From: Candidatus Poribacteria bacterium
GTDB lineage: Bacteria > Poribacteria > WGA-4E > UBA9662
Length of the DNA: 64,000 nucleotides
Reading direction: 5' to 3'
NCBI GenBank assembly: GCA_030748495.1
Contig: JASMLX010000006.1
Location: 20,627-84,626, forward strand
Below, in pieces: positions 9,803 through 19,707 of this stretch. Position 1 is the first letter of the stretch; each line of letters starts with the position of its first letter. The position numbers and the translations under genes are program-made. The notes under the pieces were generated by a model, which saw only the letters and a program-made list of their open reading frames with translations, had not been told where the DNA came from and did no database searches.

Positions 9803-10531
9803 ATGGCGGAAGTTATTGTAAAGACAGATCAGGTTGTAAAAGAGTATCGTATGGGCAACAATGTAGTTAAGGCCCTGAACGGTGTGAACTTGGAGATCTA
9901 TCAAGGTGAGTATCTGTCCTTGATGGGACCATCTGGTTCTGGGAAGTCAACCCTTTTTAACATGATTGGGGCTCTCGACCGCCCCACCAAGGGTAGCGTT
10001 TTTATTGATGGCCAAAATACATCAGGTCTAACTACTTCTCAGATTGCCTGGTTAAGGTGTCATAAGATCGGCTACATTTTTCAGAGTTACAACCTGCTAC
10101 ACGTGATGACAGCATTAGAAAACGTTACCCTCCCGATGATTTTCGCCGGTTTATCGGTCAAAGAGCGAAACAAAAAAGGAGAGGAACTGCTGGAACTGGT
10201 AGGCCTGGATGATAGAATCTACCATTTGCCAGATGAATTGTCCGGTGGGCAACGGCAACGAGTGGCCGTTGCCCGTGCCCTAGCCAACGATCCTAATATT
10301 GTTTTGGCAGACGAACCAACAGCTAACTTAGATATGATAATTGGCCGGGAAATTATTACCCTTATTAAAAGACTGAATCAAGAGAAAAACGTAACCGTTA
10401 TCTCGGCCACGCACGACTTAAAGATGCTAGATGTCTCGGATCGTATTGTCGATATTCGGGATGGTGTTGTAGAACGTATCCGGAATCGAGATGAGATCGA
10501 GCTTGAGGTTGGTGAAGTCACCGGACACTAG
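9803..10531 (+). CDS. ABC transporter ATP-binding protein, LolD/MacB type
   Basis: 242 residues. Walker A is GPSGSGKST, the Q-loop FQSYNLL, the signature LSGGQRQRVAVARAL, Walker B IVLADEPTANLD, and the switch His lies in SATHDLKML. It most resembles LolD/MacB ATPases that drive FtsX-fold permeases. It directly follows the compact permease and is very probably its partner. AAGGGAAG lies upstream of ATG 9803. Confidence 0.92.
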   Translation: MAEVIVKTDQVVKEYRMGNNVVKALNGVNLEIYQGEYLSLMGPSGSGKSTLFNMIGALDRPTKGSVFIDGQNTSGLTTSQIAWLRCHKIGYIFQSYNLLHVMTALENVTLPMIFAGLSVKERNKKGEELLELVGLDDRIYHLPDELSGGQRQRVAVARALANDPNIVLADEPTANLDMIIGREIITLIKRLNQEKNVTVISATHDLKMLDVSDRIVDIRDGVVERIRNRDEIELEVGEVTGH

Positions 10532-10765
10532 CTACTTTACCTTTTAAAGAGATTACCCGTTGGTGTATTGACATCCTTCTACGATAAACTGATCCCTTCC
10601 GGTTATACGACATTCATTCCTCAACTCTTCATTTTTCCTCCTAGTAAAGACCTATCCGCCCTTTTCGATCTCTATCTTGTCGAACCATAATTTTATTAAT
10701 ACTAGCTTGGGTAACACTATCCACTGATAAGATAGAAAACTAAACACACTATATAAGGAGTTTCG

Positions 10766-11977
10766 ATGTCTCTTATTTCACCTGATGGGGGAATGCTCGT
10801 CGATTTGGTTGTACCGGACACACAGCGTTCTGAAAGGATGGCAGAAACCATCAATTTACCGAGGTTAGAAATCACAGATTACGATCTGCAATGGATTCAC
10901 ATTCTCAGTGAAGGGTGGGCTAGCCCGCTCCGCGGATTTATGCGTGAATCAGCATTTTTACAATCGTCGCACTTTAACGCTATTCGGCAAGAGGATGGTT
11001 CTTGGGTGAATCAATCTATTCCGATTACACTCGATGTTTCTAGTGGAGATCGAGAACGGTTAATCGATAGCCCTCGAATTGCGCTCTGTTTCAATGGGAC
11101 ACCCGTCGCCATCCTAATAGATCCTGAGTTTTATGCCCACCAAAAAGAGGAACGTGTGGCGCGAACTGTTGGTTTAACGCACGTTGGACATCCAACGGTT
11201 GAGCGTATTATGGCAATGGGGAATTATTTAGTAGGTGGTGAATTAGAAGTTCTAGCTCCGATCACCTATGACGATGGGCTGGATCATTATCGATGTTCCC
11301 CCGCTGAACTTAGAGCCGAGTTTGAACGTAGGGGAGCAGATGCGGTTTATGCCTTCCAACTGCGAAATCCGGTTCACAACGGACACGCCCTGTTGATGAA
11401 CGATACTAGGAGGCAACTGAAAGCAGAAGGTTTTAGGAATCCAATCTTACTATTGCATCCGCTTGGCGGTTGGACCAAAGAAGATGACGTCCCATTGGAC
11501 GTCAGAATGAAGCAGCATGATGCGGTGTTAGAAGATGGAATCTTAGATCCAGAAACAACCATCGTGGCCATTTTTCCAAGTCCAATGATTTACGGTGGAC
11601 CGACAGAGGTGCAATGGCATGCTAAGGCACGTATTAATGCTGGTGCCGATCATTACATAGTTGGTCGCGATCCGGCGGGAATGAACCATCCTGAAACGGA
11701 CGCACCAATCTATGACCCGTTCCACGGTATGAAGGTGTTACAATCAGCCCCTGGCTTAGAAAGACTCAAAATCATTGAGTTCAGGTTTGCCGCTTACGAT
11801 ACGGTAGCTGAACAGATGAGTTTCTTTGACCCTAGTCGAGCTGACGACTTCTTGACGATTTCAGGGTCAAAGATGCGGGAATATGCTCGAAATGGGGAGT
11901 CGCCACCCAAAGGATTTATGGGGGGAAAGGCTTGGCAGGTTGTCGCCGACTACTATGATTCTTTGACAGATGGCTAA
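10766..11977 (+). CDS. sat: Sulfate adenylyltransferase (ATP sulfurylase)
   Basis: 403 residues, monofunctional. The active-site motifs are QLRNPVHNGHALLM, HPLGGWTKEDD and GRDPAGM, plus the C-terminal SGSKMREYARNGESPP segment. The enzyme makes adenosine 5'-phosphosulfate from ATP and sulfate in the cytosol, the first step of sulfate assimilation or sulfation. No APS kinase domain is fused and none lies nearby, nor any APS or PAPS reductase or sulfate transporter. AAGGAG at 10755-10760 lies 5 nt before ATG 10766. Confidence 0.95.
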   Translation: MSLISPDGGMLVDLVVPDTQRSERMAETINLPRLEITDYDLQWIHILSEGWASPLRGFMRESAFLQSSHFNAIRQEDGSWVNQSIPITLDVSSGDRERLIDSPRIALCFNGTPVAILIDPEFYAHQKEERVARTVGLTHVGHPTVERIMAMGNYLVGGELEVLAPITYDDGLDHYRCSPAELRAEFERRGADAVYAFQLRNPVHNGHALLMNDTRRQLKAEGFRNPILLLHPLGGWTKEDDVPLDVRMKQHDAVLEDGILDPETTIVAIFPSPMIYGGPTEVQWHAKARINAGADHYIVGRDPAGMNHPETDAPIYDPFHGMKVLQSAPGLERLKIIEFRFAAYDTVAEQMSFFDPSRADDFLTISGSKMREYARNGESPPKGFMGGKAWQVVADYYDSLTDG

Positions 11978-13007
11978 CCAGGGTTTTCTATCAGAAGAAT
12001 GGCTGATTGATAATCAGTTGGGCGTTTAATCTTACCATCGGCGTGGGCTATCCACGGAGCATAGCCGATCAAAATTTGGGATGGCAACTATGGCTGCAAG
12101 CACTGACCGATCTGCTAGCCATTTACCTTAATTCAGTTGCCATTCGTTCCACCTAAATAATTATTGAACATAAGGATGAGAGAGAGCAAAAGACCAAATC
12201 GCAGGTAAACGTCAAAAATAGAGTACCTAGGTGGGAGAATTAAGCCTCAAGTAGTGTTGAACAGTTTCCGTAATTATATTTGCTGGCTAAGATTGGAGCG
12301 ATAATGACAGATTAGAACTCATCGAATCAGTAGCCCAGAGCGAGTCGGCTATGCAGGAGAATAGAACCATGACCGAAGTGCAAATTACGATCCAGTTACC
12401 GCATCAAGTAGAATCAATGGAGCAGTTGGAAGCGGTGATAGATGCCAAGGAGCAACAGATCAAACCGGGATACTAATTCACGATTTTCCGGACGAATTAT
12501 CTGCAGGCGGATGGCTACATATGCCCTGTCAGATGACAATGAAACTGGCCGAAAACGAGTCGCTTTTTTTGGTACATCCACCCAACACCCACGGCAAATT
12601 GATTGTCGCTCAGCGCCTTAATACCAATCTATGGCTGAGCCGTTTCGTCTCCAAGACCAGGCCATGTATGGTTCTCTGCATCTGAGAACGTCTCGTATTT
12701 GAGCCGCAGGTTTGCGTTTTACCTCGAAATTGCTTCGTGTTACCCATCCATTGTTTCAATCGTTGACGAAACTCGATATATACCGCAACATTTTCGCTCG
12801 TCAACGGGTCCTTACAATAATTAGCAATACGGTATTGGGATAACTTGCCCTAGGAGCTTGAGGGCATCGTCGTCAGCACCTCCTATCGTTAAGCTGTAGT
12901 GGATCTAGAGTCCTGCGGAGAACCTGCCTCCAAAACGTTTCTGTCTGGTCAGTTGTATCCTCAAAATGGGATGATTATCTTGTCGTCATGGCATCAGCCT
13001 GTGGATT
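11978..13007. other. Decayed intergenic region of about 1 kb
   Basis: Stop codons are dense in all frames. Apart from the small frame at 12351-12476 I recognise nothing with confidence. An open frame on the minus strand at 12610-12804 has no recognisable family and may be part of an old coding remnant. Confidence 0.5.
12351..12476 (+). pseudogene. Possible N-terminal fragment of a transposase (ISKra4-like), 41 codons
   Basis: A short open frame contains VQITIQLPHQVESMEQLEA, which resembles the start of ISKra4-family transposases. It ends at a stop after 41 codons and no further transposase sequence follows in any frame. It is read here as a degraded mobile-element remnant; the similarity is from memory and weak. 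Confidence 0.25.
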
Positions 13008-13730
13008 CTACTCCTTTTTTAATTCACCCCAAGCCAGGGAAAGCGTCTTTCCCGACGGTTCTACGGCCAGGCCTTCGGCTTGAAAGTTGTTCGACACTTG
13101 AGCCGGAGTCAGCGCCCGGTCATAGATACGAACCTCATCTAGATAGGCTTGAACTGTGTCACAGTTGCAACCGTCTGACCGGTCTCCGATACCCAGAATT
13201 AATCCTCCTTTTTTGAGGCTACCTCCTTTCATAGTATATTTGTTAGCCTGTTTTCCATCAATATAGAGAATAACAGTGGTCCCATCATAAGTTCCGGCCA
13301 GGTGCAGCCACTTCTTAATTGGAATGTCGCCCTTGATATCGTGTTTAGCTGCATCGGTATTGGCGTTTGGTGTTCTGAGCCAGAAATTATGGCGATTATC
13401 GTCATCGTCGTAATATAGAGTGGCGACGTTTTTATTGGCCGGCATATCATCCAGCGAGATGATTCGATTCCAGCTATCGTCCAATGCTGTCACAAAGACC
13501 CAGCACTCGAGCGTAATTTGATCCCACGCGCGGTTGATTTTGGGTGGTTTGCTATCTTCCACTTTGAGATAATCCTCGGCGCCATCCAATAGCAGGCATT
13601 CGTTGACTTTACAATCTGCTTTTTTGGCTAATTCCGGGTCGCCAACGACTTTACCCACTAACCCGCTAAAGTCGTCTTTGATCTCTTTTTTGTTGAAGGT
13701 GGCTTGATCAAATGACCAGTAGGCGACCAA
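13008..13730 (-). CDS. LamG (concanavalin A-like) domain protein, separated from its signal peptide by an in-frame TGA
   Basis: 240 residues read from TTG 13730. A LamG fold begins immediately (VAYWSFD) and runs to about residue 215, with LHLAGTYDGTTVILYIDG and the closing LDEVRIYDRALT characteristic of the family. The last residues (KTLSLAWGELKK) form a tail also seen in the secreted protein at 52898. The natural N-terminus appears to lie in the upstream leader frame at 13734-13862, in the same reading frame but interrupted by TGA 13733-13731. Without readthrough the LamG part would lack a signal peptide. It is probably a surface or secreted carbohydrate-binding protein now inactivated or recoded. 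Confidence 0.8.
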   Translation of the reverse strand: MVAYWSFDQATFNKKEIKDDFSGLVGKVVGDPELAKKADCKVNECLLLDGAEDYLKVEDSKPPKINRAWDQITLECWVFVTALDDSWNRIISLDDMPANKNVATLYYDDDDNRHNFWLRTPNANTDAAKHDIKGDIPIKKWLHLAGTYDGTTVILYIDGKQANKYTMKGGSLKKGGLILGIGDRSDGCNCDTVQAYLDEVRIYDRALTPAQVSNNFQAEGLAVEPSGKTLSLAWGELKKE

Positions 13731-13862
13731 TCATTCCTTCACTGCCCCTCGAGAATGGGCCAGGCTCAGATAACCAAACAGGCAGATTAGCATCGCTGGG
13801 CAAAGTTGAATAGATTTGGCTAATAACGTGAGCAAATTTGATCGTAACAGTAACTTGTTCAT
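13731..13862 (-). other. Signal-peptide-coding leader in frame with the LamG gene, ending in TGA
   Basis: From ATG 13862, with AAGGAGAG about 6 nt upstream, 43 codons encode a basic N-terminus and a hydrophobic core (PAMLICLFGYLSLAHS), a typical export signal. Codon 44 is TGA, immediately followed in frame by the LamG sequence LVAYWSFD. The reading frame is exactly conserved across the stop, so a single substitution (for example from TGG) would explain it. Confidence 0.75.
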
Positions 13863-14338
13863 TGATTCTCTCCTTCATTGTTAAACTTTATCGTTAAATC
13901 ATGTCCTCGACTCAACCAAATGGACTCAATCCCACCCCCGGTCGGAGTCGAGGACGCGCTTTCGCAGAAACGGGTTGGCCGACATCTAACTGACGGGGCT
14001 GGGAATTACTAATTAAGGGGCAATATCCACCAGCCGTAAAACCCTCTGCGAATCCGAGGCTCGACGGTCAGACACTGACCAGCGATCAATAGAAAACACG
14101 GAAGTTACCTGCTTTCTCGATCTGTATTTGGGTTAAAGAGCCACCAGAGCCGTAACCCGAGTTTATCTCTGGCGACTCCTTTTTTTACTATACCTGTGCG
14201 TAGGTGAGCCCGGATAATCTCGCCCTCGACCATACGCTATTTTCCACCCTATGCGTGACGAATTGGAATCTCAGCAGCATAACTTCTACCTACTTTTAGA
14301 ATACGCAAATTTGCTGGATCCAACACCTTCTCTACCTT
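13863..14338. other. Intergenic region upstream of the LamG gene
   Basis: About 475 bases. Besides the SD of the LamG leader at its left edge, I see no gene, RNA or repeat. Confidence 0.45.
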
Positions 14339-15424
14339 CTAAGCCGTGTAGCATTGAATAATATCGATAATCAGACCGATGTCATCCCGTGCGGATGCAA
14401 TCGAGGTGTGGCAAGATGTACCATTGGTAATGCAATCGTGGAAATGGCGAAGTTCTTGTACAAAAGCACTATGCCAGTCAATGGCAGGTTGACTAGCATA
14501 TGAGGTGCCAGCTTGATCAATTCCTTGTACCGTCAGTGCGGAGAGCTGACCACATGAAAAACCGGTTGGGTAGGAGAGAATCACACGTTTGTCACTGCCA
14601 TAGACCTCCAAGGTCTCCTTGAAATCCCACAAATTGGGTAAATCTACCCAACTGGCGACTAACCGATAGCCGGACGGATATTCCAGCGTATAGGTAATGG
14701 CGCGACCGTCATTCCAAATCTCTGTGTTGACGACCTTTGTCGGCATTCCGAGCATGACACGCATCCCATAGATGTCGTGAATCATACTACCGGAGAGTAG
14801 GCCAAAGGCTCCTATCACATGCGGTTCATGATCACCAATGGCTTGTTGGTGACCACCGCCATATATTTTAAAATCTGCGGCCTCTTTCCGCTGGGTCGGT
14901 GAATCTGGCAGTATATCGTTGAATCGGCGAATATCGAATTGTCGCAAATGCAGATTGTTACTGGGATGCAGATGATTGACCTGAGCGAACAGAATGTCGT
15001 CCATTGTCTCGACCTCTTGCCTGGCATAGACAAAGGCAGGATCGTACACCTTCATATAACCAACCTGACCTACAGTTCCAGCCCGTTTTTGCGCAGCGAT
15101 AATCCGATCCGTCTCTTCTAGGGAAGAACAGAGCGGTTTTTCGACAAAGACGTGTTTCCCTGCTTCAAATGCAGCGATCGCAGCGGTTGGTTTATGCCCA
15201 CCGGCACAGTGTAAGACGGCGTCTACATCACTCTCCAGTAGCTCAAAATAGTTAGTCGTAAAGCTAGAGACCTTGAATTTACTGGCAACATATTCAGCCG
15301 CTTTAAGAGACAGGTCACAAACCATTGTCACTTCAAAGAGATCCGGTAAATTAGCTAGGTTTGGCATATGCTGAACTTGGGCGATAGCTCCACAGCCAAT
15401 TACGCCAATCTTGAGACGTTTCAT
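14339..15424 (-). CDS. Gfo/Idh/MocA family oxidoreductase
   Basis: 361 residues. The Rossmann start is IGVIGCGAIAQVQHMPN, the EKP motif is FVEKPLCSSLEE, and QAIGDHEPHVIGAFG in the second half carries His residues in the usual active-site region. Substrate unknown; sugars or polyols are typical. It follows the cupin gene with a 3-nt gap, so the two form an operon, probably a sugar or polyol modification module. Confidence 0.9.
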   Translation of the reverse strand: MKRLKIGVIGCGAIAQVQHMPNLANLPDLFEVTMVCDLSLKAAEYVASKFKVSSFTTNYFELLESDVDAVLHCAGGHKPTAAIAAFEAGKHVFVEKPLCSSLEETDRIIAAQKRAGTVGQVGYMKVYDPAFVYARQEVETMDDILFAQVNHLHPSNNLHLRQFDIRRFNDILPDSPTQRKEAADFKIYGGGHQQAIGDHEPHVIGAFGLLSGSMIHDIYGMRVMLGMPTKVVNTEIWNDGRAITYTLEYPSGYRLVASWVDLPNLWDFKETLEVYGSDKRVILSYPTGFSCGQLSALTVQGIDQAGTSYASQPAIDWHSAFVQELRHFHDCITNGTSCHTSIASARDDIGLIIDIIQCYTA

Positions 15425-15427
15425 CGT

Positions 15428-16084
15428 TTAGCCCTCCAAAAAGTCAGGATCCGCGGTACGATAGGTAAGCGCGTTCCAGGTATCAGCCAATTGGTGCATC
15501 TGTTGAAACATTGGGTAGAGAGTTTGCCAAATAGTATCTCGGGCTTCCAGAGCGCTAGCTTGATCTCCATTGGCCAATAAAGGCAGTTTTTCCTGCTGTA
15601 CCCGATGTGCTGATTGGACGGCTTTCATCAACGCATCCGCCGCTTGTTGCTGATTTGTTACCAGATCTTCAATCGTCGTATCCTGATCCTTCGGCACATC
15701 GTAAGAGGTCGATTGACTAAAGTGTGGAGGAGCTTTGGTTTCTGTATCAATCCAGCCGGTGTGGGTAGGCTGAATGTGTGGCGTCACAGATAAATACAGA
15801 ATAACGGGCTCATCTCCAATATTACGGACAGTATGAGGCTGGTCTACGAGTGCGATGCACATTTGCCCCGGCTCCACAACCTGTTTTTCCCCCTCTATTT
15901 CAAACTCGGCTTTTCCCTGTAGGACGAGGAAAATCTCGTGACCTAAATCGTGGGAGTGCCCGAGACCCGGTTGGTTACCTCCACTGATGCTACCGGTCTC
16001 AATGCGGATAAATCGAGCACGGATCTGTGGTGTCACCAATACATTGCGGATATCTTTACGGTAATCGTATACTTCGAAACTCAT
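15428..16084 (-). CDS. Cupin domain protein
   Basis: 218 residues from ATG 16084, chosen for AAGGAG 7 nt upstream over the further ATG at 16105. Cupin motif 1 is GHSHDLGHEIFLVLQG with metal ligands His, His and Glu; motif 2 is GQMCIALVDQPHTVRNIG with the fourth His. The C-terminal 90 residues are helical and outside the cupin barrel. It may be an isomerase, dioxygenase or sensor. The oxidoreductase gene follows directly. Confidence 0.85.
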   Translation of the reverse strand: MSFEVYDYRKDIRNVLVTPQIRARFIRIETGSISGGNQPGLGHSHDLGHEIFLVLQGKAEFEIEGEKQVVEPGQMCIALVDQPHTVRNIGDEPVILYLSVTPHIQPTHTGWIDTETKAPPHFSQSTSYDVPKDQDTTIEDLVTNQQQAADALMKAVQSAHRVQQEKLPLLANGDQASALEARDTIWQTLYPMFQQMHQLADTWNALTYRTADPDFLEG

Positions 16085-16311
16085 CTCTAACTCCTTTGTC
16101 AGCAAAAGCGGATGTACGGTTTACTGAAATGGTGCCTCTATCATACAGACATCTGAGAATATTGCAACTATTTTTCTTGCCCGCGACGTTTTTGGGTGAG
16201 AAAGCTGTAGAGTCCGTGATTCTGTAGATTTCGAATATCTCCATTTTAGTCTTGCCTTTTTAACTGAACACCTCTATCATATCCGGCCAGATAAGCAGAG
16301 GAATTTTTGTC

Positions 16312-17262
16312 ATGTCGATTCAAGTTGGGTTTATCAGGGCTGGTGGCCATGCTCATGGACATATATATGCGTGCACTAATAATCAAGGTTGTCGAGATCG
16401 ACGCTATTTGTGATATTAAAGAGGAGACGGCTGATAGTGCCGTTCCAGAGTTCGGTGGTAAGAAGTATGCGAGTTACCAACAGATGCTAGAGAGAGAAGA
16501 ATTGGATGCGGTCCATGTTGCTGTTCCGACCTTCGCTCATTACGATGCAGAGGTCCTGGCCGCTCAGAAAGGCATTCATCTGTTCTTAGAAAAGCCCATA
16601 GCACCAACGATGGAAAAGACGTTGGGAATCCTGGAAACGATACGACAAGCCAATATAATTTCCTGTGTTGGGTATCAAATACGGTATACTGGACATATAT
16701 CCAGCAAGCTAAGTCGTTTCTACAAGGTCGAACTGTCGGGATGGCGATTATACACCGCTGGGGAGGGTTACCAGACACGCCCTGGTGGCGGGTAATAGCT
16801 CAATCCGGTGGGCAACTGGTTGAACAAACCACACATCAGATCGACCTGTTACGCTATTTAGTAGGTGAGGTGGAGGAGGTCCACGCTTATTACGCATTGC
16901 GAACCTTAAACGGAGTGGAGTATTTGGATGTACCCAATGTTTACGCCTTGACGCTAAAGTTCGAAAATAGTACTATCGGTGCTCTCTCAGTTCCTGTTGT
17001 ACTTCGCGAAAAGGGGGTGGGAATAGCGGTATTATAACCTGATTCTGGAAGACGCGTGCAGATTGGCAGTAGAGATGATATCCAGACTCCCTTCAACGGT
17101 GCCACTGAGCTGGGCATCGTCCTTGAATGAGGATATTGATACTGCGTTCATAGAGGCTATACGGACCGGAGATCGGTCAGGAATCTTGTCTGATTTTGAG
17201 GATGGCTGTCGATCGCTGGATATAATGTTGGCCGCCAACAAATCCGCTGAAATAGGGTAACC
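16312..17262 (+). pseudogene. Gfo/Idh/MocA oxidoreductase pseudogene with at least three frameshifts
   Basis: A typical start, MSIQVGFIRAGGHAHGHIYA from ATG 16312, loses frame near 16380. It continues as VVEIDAICDIKEE and LFLEKPIAPT in the next frame, shifts back near 16700 (WGGLPDTPWWRV, TTHQIDLLRYLVGEV), and shifts again near 17035 before FIEAIRTGDRSGILSDFEDG. Together the pieces cover a nearly full-length enzyme. It lies just upstream of an intact family member at 17341 but is not a recent copy of it. Confidence 0.85.
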
Positions 17263-17340
17263 GGAACCAACCTATTTTTCAATATGATAAAAGACTACCA
17301 ACCAAATTAACCAGATTAATAGAGAGAAAGGCGTTTAAAA

Positions 17341-18573
17341 ATGGCAAATTTAAAATATGCGCTCATCGGTTACGGTAGACGAGGGAAAAGTCATTTGAGC
17401 GTGGTAATGGCCTTACAAAGAACCTTTGATATTGTCGGTGTTTGCGACGCGGATTTGCAGTCAGCAGAAGAGGGAGCGGCCGTAGCCAGCACTGGTCGAT
17501 CTATCCCAGTTACCGCCTATACAGACTTACCCAAAATGATCGACCAGGAGAAACCCGATATTTGCGACGTGGTTGTTCCTGTGGATCTGCACCATGTTGT
17601 ATCTTGTTACTTATCGATGCGTGGTATTCACCATAATGTTGAAACAGGGTTGGCACCGACTTTAGGATTGATGGAACTCATGATTGAAACTGCTAGACAG
17701 CATTCGGTCAAACTCCAAACTTCGGAGAACTTTCCCTTTGTACCTGTTGAGCAGTTTGTCTGTCACTTGATCCGATCTGGTGTGATCGGTCCAGTTCACA
17801 AAACCTACCGTCTGTTTTCGACCACGGGCTACCACGGGTTAGCCGCCATGCGCTGCCGGATGAATGCCGCCCCTATCGCTGTCAGCAGTATTGGACACGG
17901 TATGCCAGTGAGGTCTTACGTTGACCGGGCCAGACGAGATTTCTCCTCTGAGCGTCTTGAATTCTATGCCGTCGATTACGATAATGGCGGGATGGGAATT
18001 GCGATGGTCGGCAACAAAAACGGTTGTTTAGGACGCAATCAATTAGTCGGGTTCGAGACCTGTGGGGAATGGGGCACTATTATTACCAACGGCAATCAGG
18101 GGGCAACAGGCGGTGAAACCATCAACGTCTGTACGGATGAGGATATCACCAAACGGGCAGGCAAAGCACAGACCTACGCCTTTGAGCGGGAGTACACCGA
18201 AGACGATCAACTGAAACGAATCTATGTTGAGTTACCCAATTCGCTAGGTGGAACTATGGAGTGGGTTAATCCTTACCATAGCCTGGAGATTGGGGAGAGT
18301 AGCATCTCGCTCGCGACCATGTTAGATGGAATTGGCCAGGCAGTTCGTGAGGATAGCGAGGTCTTATGGACAGGCGAAATGGGACGCGCAGACCAGGAGA
18401 TGGTGATTGCGGCCGCCCGGTCAGTACAATCGGATCGACGACCGGTTCCTATACCACTAGCAATCGACCCACAAGAAGAAGATCAATTTGATCAACGCTT
18501 TATCGACCATTTTGGAGCTCATCCCAGAGCGGATATCGAGAAAGCGTTAGCGGTTAATTTTAAAGCCCGTTAA
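17341..18573 (+). CDS. Gfo/Idh/MocA family oxidoreductase with altered EKP motif
   Basis: 410 residues. The Rossmann start is YALIGYGRRGKSHL. Where the family has EKP, this protein reads NVETGLAPTLG, so the usual active-site Lys is missing. The C-terminal domain is present, ending in a segment typical of long family members. Loss of the Lys suggests changed chemistry or a non-catalytic role. It sits about 80 nt after the decayed relative. Confidence 0.85.
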   Translation: MANLKYALIGYGRRGKSHLSVVMALQRTFDIVGVCDADLQSAEEGAAVASTGRSIPVTAYTDLPKMIDQEKPDICDVVVPVDLHHVVSCYLSMRGIHHNVETGLAPTLGLMELMIETARQHSVKLQTSENFPFVPVEQFVCHLIRSGVIGPVHKTYRLFSTTGYHGLAAMRCRMNAAPIAVSSIGHGMPVRSYVDRARRDFSSERLEFYAVDYDNGGMGIAMVGNKNGCLGRNQLVGFETCGEWGTIITNGNQGATGGETINVCTDEDITKRAGKAQTYAFEREYTEDDQLKRIYVELPNSLGGTMEWVNPYHSLEIGESSISLATMLDGIGQAVREDSEVLWTGEMGRADQEMVIAAARSVQSDRRPVPIPLAIDPQEEDQFDQRFIDHFGAHPRADIEKALAVNFKAR

Positions 18574-18656
18574 TATCTGGACTTGTACTGTAGAGTTGCT
18601 GTTTCAGCCAAGTTTGTTGACCACTGGTACGAATCTATAATCTCTAAACCTGCAAC

Positions 18657-19103
18657 CTATAATTCGATTTCTTCTGGAGCACGGTCACGAATCATGTCAA
18701 AATAACTTTCATCGGGCTGGCGTGCAGCCTCTTGTGCAACCTTGTCATTCATGGCCTTTAGACGATTGACGAGGGTTAACATCAGGTGTTTCAGTATTGG
18801 ATCGACCTCTTTCAACATCGACAGTAGCTGTTTTCGGCTCAGGTTTATCACCTCTGTGGATTCTAAAGCACGGCAGGAGGCCGTTCGCTTTTGCTCCTTG
18901 CCACCAAACAGAAACATTTCGCCGAAGATCTCGCCCTTACCAAAAGTTGAGAGGGAGATGATTCGATCTGCGTTTTCCAAATAAACCTCTATCTTGCCAG
19001 ACTTAATAATATAGGCCGTATCGCCGGAGTCTCCTTGCCGGAACAGGAGATCTCCGGTTTGATATTTTTGACTTGAAAATTGATACTTGTCCTCTGAAGG
19101 CAT
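18657..19103 (-). CDS. Cyclic nucleotide-binding domain protein
   Basis: 148 residues forming one cNMP-binding (CAP-family) domain: FRQGDSGDTAYIIKSGKIEVY, then the phosphate-binding cassette GEIFGEMFLFGGKEQKRTAS, shortened or altered from the usual FGE...RxAT form but keeping the Arg. No helix-turn-helix or effector domain follows; a short helical, acidic tail ends the protein. It probably acts as a sensor in trans. GGGAGGAAGC precedes ATG 19103, a good ribosome-binding site. It converges with the preceding gene. Confidence 0.85.
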   Translation of the reverse strand: MPSEDKYQFSSQKYQTGDLLFRQGDSGDTAYIIKSGKIEVYLENADRIISLSTFGKGEIFGEMFLFGGKEQKRTASCRALESTEVINLSRKQLLSMLKEVDPILKHLMLTLVNRLKAMNDKVAQEAARQPDESYFDMIRDRAPEEIEL

Positions 19104-19707
19104 GCTTCCTCCCTAATCAAATTAATTTATTAACCAACTGTAAAAACATTGGTCAAGTTATTCCAAGATTGTTATTTGATTATAGCAAACACTGGAGTTT
19201 GACTCAAGAATTAACGTGGGTTCGACATAGGGATCTAGAAAACGATAGCCGGAAAATTGCCCAATTCATCCAGGCGAATATTCAGTCGGGACTTCTCTCT
19301 TAATCGATGCTGGGGCCGAGCACATTCGATGATCTACGAAGGCTAACTCACCCAGCAGGAGTCCGGGACAGGTAATTGGTACTAATTAATGCTGTTTGAT
19401 CTGGCTCTTTCAGGCTAGAGGGAAGCAGTGAATCCTCTTGGATCCTCTGCACTTAGAGGGTCACTCCAGAATCACTATCTAGTGTAGCTGACTGTAGGCT
19501 TCTTTGTGCCAAATCAGCGACATAATCATCCAGCGGACCTTATAAGGGGCGAATGTGCTGGCGTACATTCGTGAAGCTTCACCAATAAAATGCCCCCTCA
19601 GATTGAGGGTAAGAATCCAGCATCTTGCTCAGAGCTATATTGGATTTGCCCTAGATTCCTAAGATTCCTATTCCTGATTTATCGGGTTGGATCAAGAGTG
19701 GATATAC
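19104..19707. other. Intergenic region, no recognised gene
   Basis: About 600 bases between the cyclic-nucleotide protein and the Ldh-type dehydrogenase. A short plus-strand frame ending near 19303 (ELTWVRHRDLENDSRKIA) is open but unsupported. No terminator or repeat is convincing. Confidence 0.4.

Noticed and set aside
12610..12804. 64-codon open frame on the minus strand
   Set aside because: No start signal and no recognised family; left as possible remnant only.
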